From positions 22,002,562 to 22,066,561 of the forward strand of contig OX388347.1 in NCBI GenBank assembly GCA_947579665.1: a stretch of DNA of 64,000 bases, written 5' to 3'. The notes under the pieces were generated by a model. It was not told the DNA's origin and ran no database searches. It saw only the letters and a program-made list of their open reading frames with translations. The stretch is from Sympetrum striolatum (lineage: Eukaryota; Arthropoda; Insecta; Odonata; Libellulidae). The translations under genes and the position numbers were made by a program. This document shows positions 48,196 to 59,239 of the stretch, in pieces. Positions within the stretch are counted from its first letter, which is position 1; each line of letters begins with the position of its first letter.

Positions 48196-48430
48196 GGTGT
48201 TCAGGCCTGAGATTGTGAGACTTTTTGATTTGTTTACCATATTTTTATGGCATACAACTTCGTTCATTTAATGAATGAAACGTGTACTTTAATAAATTGC
48301 AGGTCTTTTGGCCTGACATTGCACGACTTTTTGATTTGTCTACTATATCTTTGTAACATAAAATTTAGCTCTTTCAACGAATTAAACGTATATTTTAATA
48401 AATTGATGTTCCGGCATGACACTGTGAATA
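48196..48430. repeat. Diverged ~105-bp tandem repeat, two units and a partial third
   Basis: GGCCTGAG, GGCCTGAC and GGCATGAC start units at about 48204, 48310 and 48413. CTTTTTGATTTGT recurs at 48221 and 48327, and TTTAATAAATTG at about 48288 and 48394. The period is 103-106 bp. A related start (GGCATGAGATTGTGAGACTT) occurs alone near 5579. Confidence 0.75.
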
Positions 48431-48434
48431 TAAA

Positions 48435-51400
48435 TGTGATCAATACTATGGTCAGATAATTATAGAGTGAAAATATGTTTACTTATCAAAGTGAAGGAAG
48501 TCGCATAGGGAACGACAGCCCAAAAGCAAACTTACTTGTTAAATACGTTAGATGAGACTCTGCAGGAAATTGGGGAACGTTTGAGAAAGACAAGGTCTAT
48601 TGAAAATATTTTTGAAGTTTCACAGAAGGGAAAAGTAAATTTTTGTTTAAGGATATATAAGTATGGAGGATGGAGAGTAATCTGAACACATAAGAATTTC
48701 AATTGATTTCCTTAAAAAGGTTTTATTATATATGCAAGTTCTATGCATAGACGTCCAATTCAAATATAACAGAATGGCCTTTGATTTTCCATTACTTATT
48801 AGATTATTATTTATTCGAGAAAAGTTTGGTCGCAAAACTATTATGGAACATGGACGGTATCTCAAACAAATATGCTATCAATTGCTTCAGGCACGACTTT
48901 GTGGTAGGACCATATAACGTATAAATATCAAAAGATTTAATTTCTCCACGTCATCTTAAAAATAATACGTTTTAATCAATAATATAATGCAGATTCAAAT
49001 AGAGGAACATCTGGAGAAGATAGGGAACCTCGTTATTAAAGAGTTTTGTTCCGAGAGACGAGACTATCGGTGTACTCATCTCAAAAGGGTCTGATTGTCA
49101 TGTGCGAAAACCAAAGTCAATTCCACGCGGATAAAGACCTCAAGAAACAGGCTGCAATTTAAATTTCCAACAGTTCCTTTTCCAAATAAAGGGTTCTTGT
49201 ATGGACTCCGCCGAGGAAGGAATAAACAGAGGAGCGGAAGTCTGCGTCGGAATTAGCGTTCATCGCATTCCTCCGAGAGCACGGATATTTTGCAATCCCA
49301 GATCAATGACCCGCAGTGGATGAAAGGTGCGTAGATTGGGGAACAGGTCGTGTAGTATCTCCTTTCCTTTTGTCTGAGCCATCAAAGCCTTCGCCCATTA
49401 TTCGTCATCGTTGAAGCGTGGAATAGCTGCCGTATTGCGCGCCACCTGCCAATAAAGAACCCAACTCACGCTTCTCCGCATTATTACCCTCGCTCATTCC
49501 TCGCATATCTTCCGTTGGCGGAGATCTCTTTAATGCCATCGGACATTGTCTTGGAGTCAACCGAACGTGGTCTCCGAGTGAAAAGAGAATCCTCCGATGC
49601 TTCAAAGGACACCTACCGGGACTTAAATGAAACAGTAATAATTACGCCTCTCTCACTTTTTTCCTTCTCTCGATGCTAATCCTCGGTAATATCCCTCTTT
49701 TCTCTGAGTGAAGAGAATCATGGACGAACTGACGACACGTTTCGCATCGCGTTGCTTTAGTAGGCAATTATTCTTTTATTATTGATTGAAAGCTATCTAA
49801 TTAGCTAAGTGGCATTAATTGGATGACTGATATATGATATGAACAAAATAGCCGTAAGATTTCAAGATATGCATCCAATGATATGTATATAAAAGGCGAA
49901 GAACCAGGTGCAGAATTTAGCCGATTCAAATGACTGAACAGCGAATGAAGAAGTTTTTAGCAGCGGGTGACTCATCCAGTAACCATGTGATGCTGCACCT
50001 TAAACTTATCTTAAGGAATTGATAAGGATCCTACGGACTCTATCCTTTGATGTGAAGTTAAGAGAAAATGTCGACTGAATTTAAAGAGATATTTCGGAGA
50101 GTACATGGAGCAGTATAACCCCACGGCGTAAATAGAAGGGAATCTAGCGAATCCAGTAGGTAGTCACACCGTAATTAAATTAGTCTTTCCAGCAAATTTT
50201 TCAGCTAGTTTTTCTCCTTCAAATTATTATTTAGGAAAAGTAAAAATCCTTGTCTTGCATTCAGAGGAATGCACTTAAATATAAACAAGAGGTTAGGATT
50301 TGAGTTATCACTAATAATTAAAAAATTTCCAGGTGTTCTTGCAAAAATTTTTAAAACTCCATTTAAAACTACTAAAATAACTTAGTATTTTGGAAACGAC
50401 GGTTTCAATCACTACATTAATCGTTGCTTTTAGTTATTTTAACGTCTTTCACTCGTTTTGAGCTTTTTCTACAGTCGTATATCGGAAATAGAGTTAACGA
50501 ATTCCTCGATAGCAGTTCGAAGGAGTATTATTCATGCACTTAATTTGCCTAAATAACTTTTATAGAAAGAATCGACTCTGCATAAAATGATAAGGAGATA
50601 AGATACAATAATTGTGCTGCAGCTCAAATTGTAAATATGAAATCACAAAAATTAATTTTAATATATAATGAAGTGCTGTTTTTTCCTCAATTCAAAATGA
50701 TGTTTATATTTTATGGTATGGTCATATTTTGATGATTTTACATAGATAAAATAATTGACACAATTATGTATTAGAATAAATATAGTAATACAGCTATACC
50801 ATACTTCATAATTGTGTTTTAGCAGAGCTCCCAAGTCATTCCAAGTACAATATCTAGCAGATATTGACTAGTTGCCTCATATATTAAATCAAGAAAATAT
50901 AAATATTACTTTACCTTTGAAAATTTTTATAATTATGTTATATGACGCGTGGAAATAAGAACGTTATTAATTATGAAAATATAATATAATTCTGAGTTGT
51001 TGAAATAAGACGGGCGAATTTAATTGGACTTCCATCGTCGGTATCATCAGCTCATTAATAAGTATTGAATGGAAAATTTTGTGAGAAAAGGACCAGGCAG
51101 TCAGAATACTTTGATTTCGTTTGATTCTTTTTCCTAATTGAGTAAAAAAATCTCCCCAAGTAATTATGCTCACGTAAAGCAAATGAAATCTACTGCCAGG
51201 AAAGTTATGATTACGGGACCAAAATAGAAGGAGAAGTACTGTCGTATTGGATAAAATGGCTTTAAAACCCGCTATCGATTCAAAATCTTGCAGTAGTTTC
51301 AGAGGATCGTTTAAAATATTTTTCCGTTACGCTCTCTGCAAATTTACCTTTCCCCAGCCGAACTTTTGGTTGAGTGAAAACCTATCGGAATTTTTCCGCT

Positions 51401-52755
51401 GGGGTTTGAATCACGTAGCTCCGATTTAAAAACGTGACTATTTCAGCGCAAAACGTACCAAAGTTGCTCATTAAGATCTTTGCAATCATCCCGAAAATTT
51501 TATCGCTACAAGGACCGCTCGGGAATAATTTTTACGCCTTTTTTCCTGGAACATGAAAGGCAAAGTTTCCAAACGCTCGCTTTTGCATTATATTTACATC
51601 GCTCTCTCTCTCGGAGGAGAGCGAGTTGCTTTTAAAGTTGTCCGTGCCCATTCGCGCAAAAGATATCCTGATGCTTTATTTTATCGAGTCAGCATTTCGT
51701 GTCATTAAGCGCGCGTGTGTGAGAGACAAGCGATGCGTTGGTTTGCGAAAAATTTCGAGAAAAAAACAAAGGAGGAACGAAACGAATCGGGCGATCGATC
51801 CCTACGTCAAACACAGCGAACCGTATCAGTGGGGCGTTGCCTAAATATGATTCGTAGGAACACGTGTTTGTGCTGGCGTGTGTTTGCGGCCATCCACAGT
51901 TCAGAGGTCGTTAGCGATTCCTGAGCCAACGCTCCGAAGAATCTCCAAAGATCGGCGTTTGTTGTCGACTCGGTTTTCCTTCGCGTCCTCATTATCAGAA
52001 AATGAGAGTCGGGGAGAGACGGCTTCAGAAAAAAAGACGGATTCCGGGTCGCGATTCTCTCTTGTTTTCGATACAAGCCGACTTACCACAGGGAAAAAAC
52101 CCAGGACAAATTAATGGGACCCTTCGAACGCCGTATGTAAGGGAAAAAATCGAAACTCGTAGCGTTTTACGCCGAGTTGACGTCGAATGGCAACGCGACT
52201 TTGTTGATTATCGCCAGCGATGAAACGATTCGATATTTGCCGGAATCGATGCATCGAGTCCGACTTCAATTAGAAATGCCTTCCATCTCGGCGGTTATAT
52301 TAAATAAGGAATCGGCTCTTCGCGCATGAGTTTCTCTTTTTCCTCGCTGCTTTTGCCTCGATTGCTAATTGTGGCTCATTGTCCCGTTAAGTTTGAAAAC
52401 GTCCGTCAACGAAATAGTGTTTTCCAGAGAGAGAGGTTTTAAAGCTGGTTTTGAACTCGGTGGGGGGTTTTCAATACTAGAGGAGGTTTTTGCTATGACT
52501 CAATAGAGATTCGGAAACGAAATTTGCATTGCTTTTTCGAGGGGTGGTTCGTTTTAAACGTAGCATTACAAATCCGTAAAAGTACCAAGGTAATTTTTTA
52601 CATGCGCTTTTACAACATATGATCAGCCATTTTTTTAACATAGTATATTGGATTCAAAATGTTTTTCCTAAAATAAATTTATTCGCAAACATAAAAACGA
52701 TTCTTTTCTTCATTTTGAAATAAACAAAATTTCCTTGAATACAACACGTATCGCA
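48435..52755. other. Gene-less stretch; large CpG-rich island at 51.25-52.47 kb
   Basis: An island at 49.0-49.76 kb and the larger one at 51.25-52.47 kb are the GC-rich parts. The larger contains six overlapping frames of 60 to 89 codons on both strands and many CG and TCGA strings, but no recognisable domain. 49.8-51.2 kb is AT-rich and featureless. Confidence 0.45.
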
Positions 52756-52757
52756 GG

Positions 52758-52960
52758 TATTTCACATTCCTGGAAAAATTAAACACAATGTATTCAATTC
52801 CACAACTTTTTAATTCCACCACATGACTATGACTAGTCGAAACCGGTCGTGTGTGAGGTGGAATTAAAAAGTTGTGGAATTGAATACATTGTGTTTAATT
52901 TTTCCAGTAATGGAATTCCACAAAGTGACGGCTGCTACCATTGAGTTTATTTCACATTCC
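52758..52960. mobile_element. Penelope-like palindromic element with hammerhead motif and 13-bp target duplication
   Basis: A 13-bp direct repeat, TATTTCACATTCC, lies at 52758-52770 and 52948-52960. Inside, 52771-52820 and 52857-52906 form a perfect 50-bp inverted repeat around a 36-bp centre with a hammerhead-like core on the plus strand. After the right arm a ~41-bp tail contains CCACAAAGTGACGGCTG, matching the tail of the 8.4-kb element (CCACAAAGTTACGCCTG). Perfect arms mean either a young insertion or recent arm correction. No protein is encoded. Confidence 0.7.
52820..52856 (+). ncRNA. Degenerate hammerhead-like core
   Basis: GAAAC (52839-52843), the compact ACCGGT and a GTC cleavage triplet are intact. 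Stem II is GACTA/TAGTC (52825-52829 with 52834-52838). The first core box, CTGATGA in active ribozymes, reads CACATGA, so catalysis is probably lost or weak. Confidence 0.5.
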
Positions 52961-52964
52961 ATTT

Positions 52965-53325
52965 CTCTGTGATCGTTTCCTAACTGTAAGAAAATTTTAT
53001 ATGTGATCACACCATTTTTTTGGTCAACGAAAGGTAATACGATTTGGTATTTTCACTCGCCAACCATCTTATGCTTACTTACCGACCTTTTATGTGAGAT
53101 AATACATCTTTTGATACATTTTTGTATTTTATTTTTCTCAGGTTAAAAGTAATATTTGTCTTACTCGTTTTAATTTAGGTCAAAAACATTTTCGCATTGC
53201 ATGGAACAAAATTGATGTCATAAATTACATCAATAGCTTACTCACCATCTGACGAAATAGAGCAAACGAAGCAGGAAACAAATTGTTTTTTATTCCAGTT
53301 AATATTCCTACCAACTGAAATTCAT
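52965..53325. other. No feature recognised
   Basis: Short AT-rich spacer between the palindromic element and the LINE end. Confidence 0.5.
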
Positions 53326-53329
53326 TCCT

Positions 53330-53484
53330 TTCTATTATTGACGAATCGTTTTAAAAATTCATTCTTTCCGCGAACGATACGTGACAATAACCGAATAAGG
53401 AAGTAGTTAAGATTCAACTGGTGTTTACACCCCCTGCCACACGCCAAAAGGCAGCTTGTAGGGTATTAATTTAGATGTAGATTG
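53330..53484 (+). mobile_element. LINE 3' end (HPLPHAERRL family), plus strand
   Basis: The plus strand reads TNRFKNSFFPRTIRDNNR, a stop, then CLHPLPHAKRQLVGY and a short TAGATGTAGAT tail. It is nearly identical to the minus-strand copy at 31.5 kb, with two changes in the terminal motif. Only about 150 bp remains. Confidence 0.8.
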
Positions 53485-53650
53485 GAATAAGGATGACTTA
53501 AATACATTTTTCATACGTAATATGCAACATTTCTTTGATTTGTTTCAACTTTTTGTTCTAATTATTGTGGGATTGCCAAAAGTTTTTCTGTTAGTGTATT
53601 GCGGGAGTTATTGTATATTTGAAAGGATCCCACAAATTAAAGATGAAGGT

Positions 53651-53716
53651 TTTAGTTGAGGAGTGCTCATCGCCTATGGTGAAAGGCTCCCGGGTTCGAA
53701 TCCCGGTGAGAGCCAA
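53651..53716 (+). mobile_element. tRNA-like sequence with B box
   Basis: GGCTCCCGGGTTCGAATCCC gives a canonical T-arm with B box at about 53690-53705. The upstream part is only loosely A-box-like (TTTAGTTGAGGAGTGC). GGCTC and GAGCC around the T-arm could form an extended hairpin. Probably a SINE head or tRNA relic. Confidence 0.5.
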
Positions 53717-53719
53717 TGC

Positions 53720-54960
53720 GCACAATCACCTAAGCTGTCGAAGCACTTTAAACAATACCACTGCTTTAGTGAAGGAAAGAATCAACAATAGGTGCACATG
53801 CAGCGTTAGAGGAAACAGAGAACATCCATGGTGTCATCGCAAGAAGTAATAAACAACGCCCCGAATGGTTAAAGGAGGAAAAAGTGAGGACTCTGGATAT
53901 TCTCATTTTAGGTAGGAAAGTAGAATATCATAACAAATATACGAGTATAAACTATGAGAGACCTGACATTTTTGGCTGATATTTTATCACGTTACATTAA
54001 AAATCCCATAGAATACCAACTATTTAGATTATAGAAGGTGGACCATACCTTCTTTCCAAACTCTTTCACTATTTCTTTCAAAGTCATCTTCATGTACTAT
54101 CTTCCCATCGTCCATCGCTACTTTCTCGCATCACTGGCAAAGGACAAATCAGTTACACAGAGTACCTACAAACAAAACCAAATGAACGAATAACGAAATT
54201 TGGTTAAGGCGAGTGGTCAGGCCTGAAAAATATCGTCACTGTCGCTCTCTCTAATTAGTTCAAAAATTTGCCACTGCCTATTCTCCTAGCAATGGTGGAA
54301 TGGGTGGTTGAGGGGAGTAAGGAGATAGGGGAGGGTAAGCGAAAGAAGGGCAAACGGGAAGTTAAGGACGACCGACAAATCCTTTCAGAATATTCTTTGT
54401 TTCCTCACACAAGTTTTTCCGGGAGAACGTTTCCATGTCGAGAGAAATTTAACCTGATGCAGAATTTAAATTAAACAACAACGTCTTTCATCCAAAAATT
54501 AGATCTTCACTGGTTTACAATGTATTTGTTATACAAAATAAGGACATTCCTTCGATGCTGATTTACTTTTACTCTAATAACTTAGTGGCTGCTCTGGATA
54601 TGCCGTTATAGACGGATATTTTTCCTACAATTTATTCTGTTATCGATTCAAAGAAAAGAAATCCCTTATTTTTATCAATGTACCGCATACTTACTTCAGT
54701 GGAGTACTATCACAATACTCTGATTCTGAACAATTTTATTCATGCATCTTTTTCGGGTGGTGATGTAAGTTATCCCGTACCCCATACTTACATTAATAAT
54801 AACAAATAACTGTTTACATTTAGTCACAAAACCAGCATGGGATATCGTGGTAATTTTTCCAAAGAGAGCCAATATCGAGTAGTTTTTAAATTCATCTACA
54901 GTACTTTAAAAAACATAATGTAATTATTTAATTCCTTAACGTACTGATGGCGGAGAATAT
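53720..54960. other. No gene recognised
   Basis: Frames are under 80 codons. The 68-codon Lys/Gly/Glu-rich frame at 54268 is not recognisable. The upstream parts of the Penelope element (polymerase domain) are not found here. Confidence 0.45.
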
Positions 54961-54964
54961 TTCT

Positions 54965-55490
54965 TCCATGCAAATACAAGTTATATTGACGTTAATACTA
55001 CGCGAGCTGCCATATAGCCCATTTAAAATGACCTTCATCAATCATCTGTCCTTAAAAATTGCCAATTTGTTCCCTAAGGAATCATTTAGACCCTCTTTCA
55101 AAACCACCCTTAATCTGCGAAAACTTTTCTGCCATACTAAAGATATCCGTTTAAAAGGTCAGGGGTTTATAAACTGCAATGTTTAGATTGTGATGGAGTT
55201 TATATTGGCCAAAGTGGACGTAATTTTAATGTTAGGGCTAATGAAAATTTCAGATGTTATGTAAATAAATCACATGCTTCTCACTTTGTGAAACATCTTT
55301 TAGAGTCCGGCCACCAAGGAAATTTCCAACCCAAAATTTTACACTTTGCAGACAAAGGTACTCGCTTAAATTTCCTCGAGCAGCTCGAAATCCTCACCCA
55401 CTCCAATTCCTCGAATTTCACGATTCTAAATGAACACCTTTTTCCTTCTCACTCCCTGCTGATCCATTCTCTCCTTCCCAACGACCAGTA
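54965..55490 (+). pseudogene. Penelope-like element C-terminus with GIY-YIG endonuclease domain
   Basis: The first part, in the frame of 54947, reads PFKMTFINHLSLKIANLFP and SFKTTLNLRKLFCHTKDIR, matching the linker before the endonuclease in Penelope polyproteins. A one-base shift near 55150 moves to the frame that gives RSGVYKLQCLDCDGVYIGQ, the GIY-YIG signature (GVY at 55162-55170, VYIG at 55198-55209). It continues with SGRNFNVR, HASHFVKHLLESGHQG and LEQLEILTHS to a TAA. The conserved Glu-His after the Arg reads Glu-Asn. GIY-YIG endonuclease makes the target nick for insertion. The polymerase half is absent and the frame is broken, so the copy is dead. Confidence 0.8.
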
Positions 55491-55585
55491 ACTTGCACCA
55501 GAGTTCCTCCCTCACCTACACCCTCCCCCTTAACCTTTCCCCTTTCTTTCCGACCCTTTATAAATATGCTTCCTGTTTTGTATCC

Positions 55586-55626
55586 TTACCTGATGATGAC
55601 GATGTATCGTTGAAACCGGTCGTTTC
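55586..55626 (+). ncRNA. Hammerhead ribozyme-like motif of the Penelope element
   Basis: About 100 bp after the GIY-YIG stop: CTGATGA (55590-55596), a stem ACGAT/ATCGT (55599-55603 and 55606-55610), GAAAC (55612-55616), ACCGGT and a GTC triplet. Its order and its place downstream of a Penelope coding end fit the hammerheads known from this group. An upstream stem I partner is not obvious, so activity is doubtful. Confidence 0.6.
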
Positions 55627-55659
55627 AAATAAACTGTGGAAAAAATTACTTACTTCTGT

Positions 55660-56105
55660 TATTTTATTGTAATAAAAATTAAATACTATTATTAAAAGTT
55701 TAGAGAAAATTCAGTACTATTTAGAAAAACACAAGTAATTAACGAAGGAATGCTTCCAAAGTATCTGTATACAGGAAGGCTTCGTTTTTTTGCGATCTGA
55801 AAAATCTACAAAGACTAAATTGCGAGAGAGATAATAAATACTTAAGAAAATTCAAGATTCAGTTCCAATAATATTTGAAATGGACCAAAAGGAGATCATT
55901 TATTGACAGCCGAAAACACGGAGAGAGACTAGCAAATAATTTTATGGACGGAAGACTGCTAAAGACATATCACGCGGAATACAGAAATAGAATACATTTT
56001 TGTACCTATTTAAATACATCTATAAAAATAGCGAACGTTATTTAATTCGCGAGTATTTTCTTCCTTTTCACTACAAAAATTCATCGTACATAATAATAAC
56101 CGATG
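55660..56105. other. No feature recognised
   Basis: AT-rich spacer; the 3' border of the Penelope copy is somewhere near 55.66 kb and no clear target duplication was found. Confidence 0.45.
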
Positions 56106-56111
56106 TGTATA

Positions 56112-56670
56112 CTGTAGAACCCCGATCAATCGTTCCCGCATTTATCGTTTTTTTTCTATAGTCCCGACTTAGGCCCATAAGGAGACATGTTAAGTAATAC
56201 CGCATTCATCGTTCCTCGAAATATTATTTTCCCGCATCCATCGTTCAGATTTTTGGCCCAATCGAGGAAGAAAGACAATGTATTAGGAATTACGACATCA
56301 ATTTTCTTTGAGAGCTTGGCATGAACTTTTTTTAAGGCTGTCGTAGCACTTGCTCAAAACGGCCGATTTTTTAAACATATCCGGGGCTGTTTTAATACAT
56401 TGTATCCTATTGGAGAGCTTTCACATGGGTGCGCGTACGAGCACTGTTTGTCCGTCTCAGTTTACTGGCATATTTCACCCTGTTTGGACCGTCTCTAGGA
56501 GTTCAGTACGTTTTTTTCGAAATCTTTAGGGTTTTTTTTTGGATAAACTTTCGTTATGTATTCATTTTAATAGTGCGAGCTGAGTCTACATTTCCCGTTT
56601 TGATCGTTTTCCCGCATTCATCGTCTTTTTCTCTCGGTCCCTTCAAAAACGATAGATCGAGGTTCTACTG
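56112..56670. mobile_element. pogo/Tigger-like MITE, 559 bp
   Basis: The ends are inverted repeats matching at 20 of 23 positions, CTGTAGAACCCCGATC at the left and CAGTAGAACCTCGATC on the minus strand at the right. They are flanked by TA (56110-56111, 56671-56672). CAGTAGAACCTCGAT is close to known pogo/Tigger ends. Inside, the string CCGCATYCATCGTT and variants recur near 56137, 56201, 56233 and 56610 as subterminal repeats. The 96-codon frame at 56429 is Phe/Val-rich and not a transposase. Confidence 0.65.
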
Positions 56671-56674
56671 TATA

Positions 56675-58980
56675 TCTATTTATCCGATGCAAGTTACTTC
56701 CGTAAGAAATGCATGGTAGAAATTCTTTTGTTTAATCAATCAATCAGTTCAGATCAATCTTTTTCCGGGTAATCGTCAAAATCAGCAAATGGCTTTTAGT
56801 GCGAAAGAGTAACACGCATCGTCACGGAATATGAGGTAGGGTAGAAAAATAATTCACTGCCGAGGACGAGACCAGTATGTATTTGGAAAAGCTCTCTCTC
56901 TCTTGGCTGCCTCTATCTAAGAAAGCACAGGACCATGGTGTGCGAACCTTACCCTCATAAACCCTGAGCTTCAGTCACTTCTGACCGCAGCGGTCCCTCG
57001 CAGAAAGAGTGTGAGGGAAAAGAGGGGAAAGAAAACAGCGCCACTATCCTATTTTGAAAACTAGAATTCGAAAACGCTAAACATCATTCTTGGTTTAAAC
57101 GATTACAGTTATTGTGTAACAGTTACATGTATGAAATGTTTCTGGATACAAAGATGAAGGATGAAACTATGCTTTCCCAATAACGAAATTTTCGTATCCC
57201 ACCTTATAGCCGAGTACTACTTCAACGAAAATGATCGAATTTTGTGTATGATTACAAATTTTTTTCTCAATTACGATTCGCATAATAAAAAAACCTTACT
57301 GGCGAATTGTTGATAATTCTTTTGTGCGTCGAATGGTAAAAACAGATTTTTTTTATCATTCTAAATGCCGACGTAGTGATGTTATCGGTAACTGCCTGAA
57401 ATCCGATTTTTGAGCGGGGTGACCACCCCCCTTAACATTAGTTGGTGTTTGTTCTAGGATGGAGTGCATTTTGTTGATGTTGGCGAGAATGTGGTGTATC
57501 CCTCCAAGAAGGGCTTTCACGAAAAGTTCAGCGCTGGTTGTTCATTGTTTTCTACTCGTTTGTAGTTTATAAAATGACAGAAACGTTTAACCTCAGGAAT
57601 AGTATTAGTCACGTATGATTATTCTACCCTAGTTATCTTTAGTTTTTAAACTAGATAACTCTTCCTTGAATAGTATATCCTCATTTACTTCTTGTACAAC
57701 AAATTATTGAGAACAATTAGACGCAGCTATGAATTAGTTGTATATATGTACAGACAATGGCATAGAGAGCATTGGTATGATTATGAGCAATCTTGATATT
57801 GAAATTGTGGACGCTGTTGTGTTGAGACTGGCAATCTGTTAAGGTAACAAGCATAGCCCGAAACTGTATAAATTTAGAATACACTGGGCAACGCAAAATA
57901 ATTTCATCTCGATTTTCCATATTTAAACTTTAATGAGCGAAACTAAATTTACTTTTATGCCATCCTGGTTTGCAAAATGACGTGACTTGTTCGAATGTGT
58001 AGTAGAAGTAAACGTCGAATTGAAGCTAAAATGCTGAGCAGTGATTAGAATGCGACATAGTCGTATTAATTAATGTGAATATGTGCCGTTGGACAGCAGT
58101 GACAAAGCTGTTTCGCTTACAAAATCCGTTAGCAATCATTGTGTGGACACAAGAGCGTATCTCAAACAATTGATTGTTGACAACCGGAACGTGCTTTCTA
58201 TGAATCCGTTTTCATAGCACGTAGATTAGCATCAGATTGGAGTTGGTCTTTCACCATTGATATGTTAGTACTGTGCTTCATTATGCTCGAAAATGATATC
58301 ATGTGTTTAGATTTTGTATTTGAAAAAGTTATATTTGATGACGTCTTTACTGAGACTGAGATCGGAATTGCACTAAATACATTCCACCCATCATTATCCG
58401 CGGGCAAAACACTGTAAAGAAATTGAAAGGGAAAACTTTTGTGAATCAACTCAAGTTATTAGTAAATAGTAAAAACTAAGGACAAAAAGTTTTTGAAACC
58501 CACCAGAATGGTACATGAAAACCTCCTAATTAAGCTAATAATTATGACTTAATATTCTATTCAAAATGAAACAATTTTTCATATATATGGGAAGAAAAAT
58601 ATTTAACATCTATACACAGAAATGAAGATAACATTATATAACTTTTTCCGAACACTTTCAACAAGTATGTACATAACATACACTGGTATATCATCAACGT
58701 GAACGATAATTAGGCATACCTGTCATGATATGAAGACTTTGAAGATTTTATGAGATAAAATAGCTTATAAAATATGCTATTATTTTATTCTTATCATATC
58801 CACCATACAAACCTAAATAGAGAACGTTTTTTGCAGGAAAATGTACATACAAAGTGCTAGTCCATTATTTGATCGTTCAAATGTAACATCATTTAATATC
58901 TTTTTTTTAGAAACATAATTGGAAAACAGCTTTTTCCTTAATTTTTAATCTTATTATCATTGAATTACCAGTTACAATTT
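56675..58980. other. No gene recognised
   Basis: Mostly AT-rich; 56.8-57.05 kb is a little GC-richer. At 57414 GAGCGGGGTGACCACCCC can form a small hairpin, but nothing else supports a mobile-element end. Frames are under 85 codons. Confidence 0.45.
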
Positions 58981-58984
58981 ATAT

Positions 58985-59236
58985 TTAGCTGAGATAAGCC
59001 CCGCGGCTTACTTGATCGGGTAATGGCGTATAACCCGACCTCTGTAGAGTGTCGTTAACGCTACTCCGTGAACTATCATAAGAACGAATCTTCGCTTCAT
59101 TAAATCGAACGGTGACTACCCAAGGCTCAGTTATTACAGTTTCGCATTCCCAATTCTTGTTCCCATTCCCCTCATCATCAAGTCGAGCATCACCTACTTG
59201 AATGTTTGCGCGTTCCAAAGCCCAGGTTAATTCAAT
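58985..59236 (-). CDS. Possible terminal coding exon, unknown protein
   Basis: On the minus strand the frame is open from just after a TAG (59237-59239) to a TAA at 58985-58987, about 83 codons. The peptide starts IELTWALERANIQVGDARLD and includes NWECETVITEPWVVTVRFNE and ends RSGYTPLPDQVSRGAYLS. Composition is balanced, with Trp, Cys, Asp and Gly well used, and the block is GC-richer than its flanks, which suggests real coding. CTAATTAG before it could be an acceptor but has a poor pyrimidine tract. No ATG opens the frame, so it would be a 3'-terminal exon. I do not recognise the family; a retroelement fragment is the alternative. Confidence 0.35.
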   Translation of the reverse strand: MELTWALERANIQVGDARLDDEGNGNKNWECETVITEPWVVTVRFNEAKIRSYDSSRSSVNDTLQRSGYTPLPDQVSRGAYLS

Positions 59237-59239
59237 CTA

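Noticed and set aside
56429..56719. Transposase fragment in the pogo-like element
   Set aside because: The 96-residue peptide lacks helix-turn-helix or DDE motifs and crosses the element border.
57400..57440. Helitron 3' end (hairpin followed by CTRRT)
   Set aside because: A GGGGTGACCACCCC hairpin is present, but the following bases do not match CTRRT and no 5' end was found.
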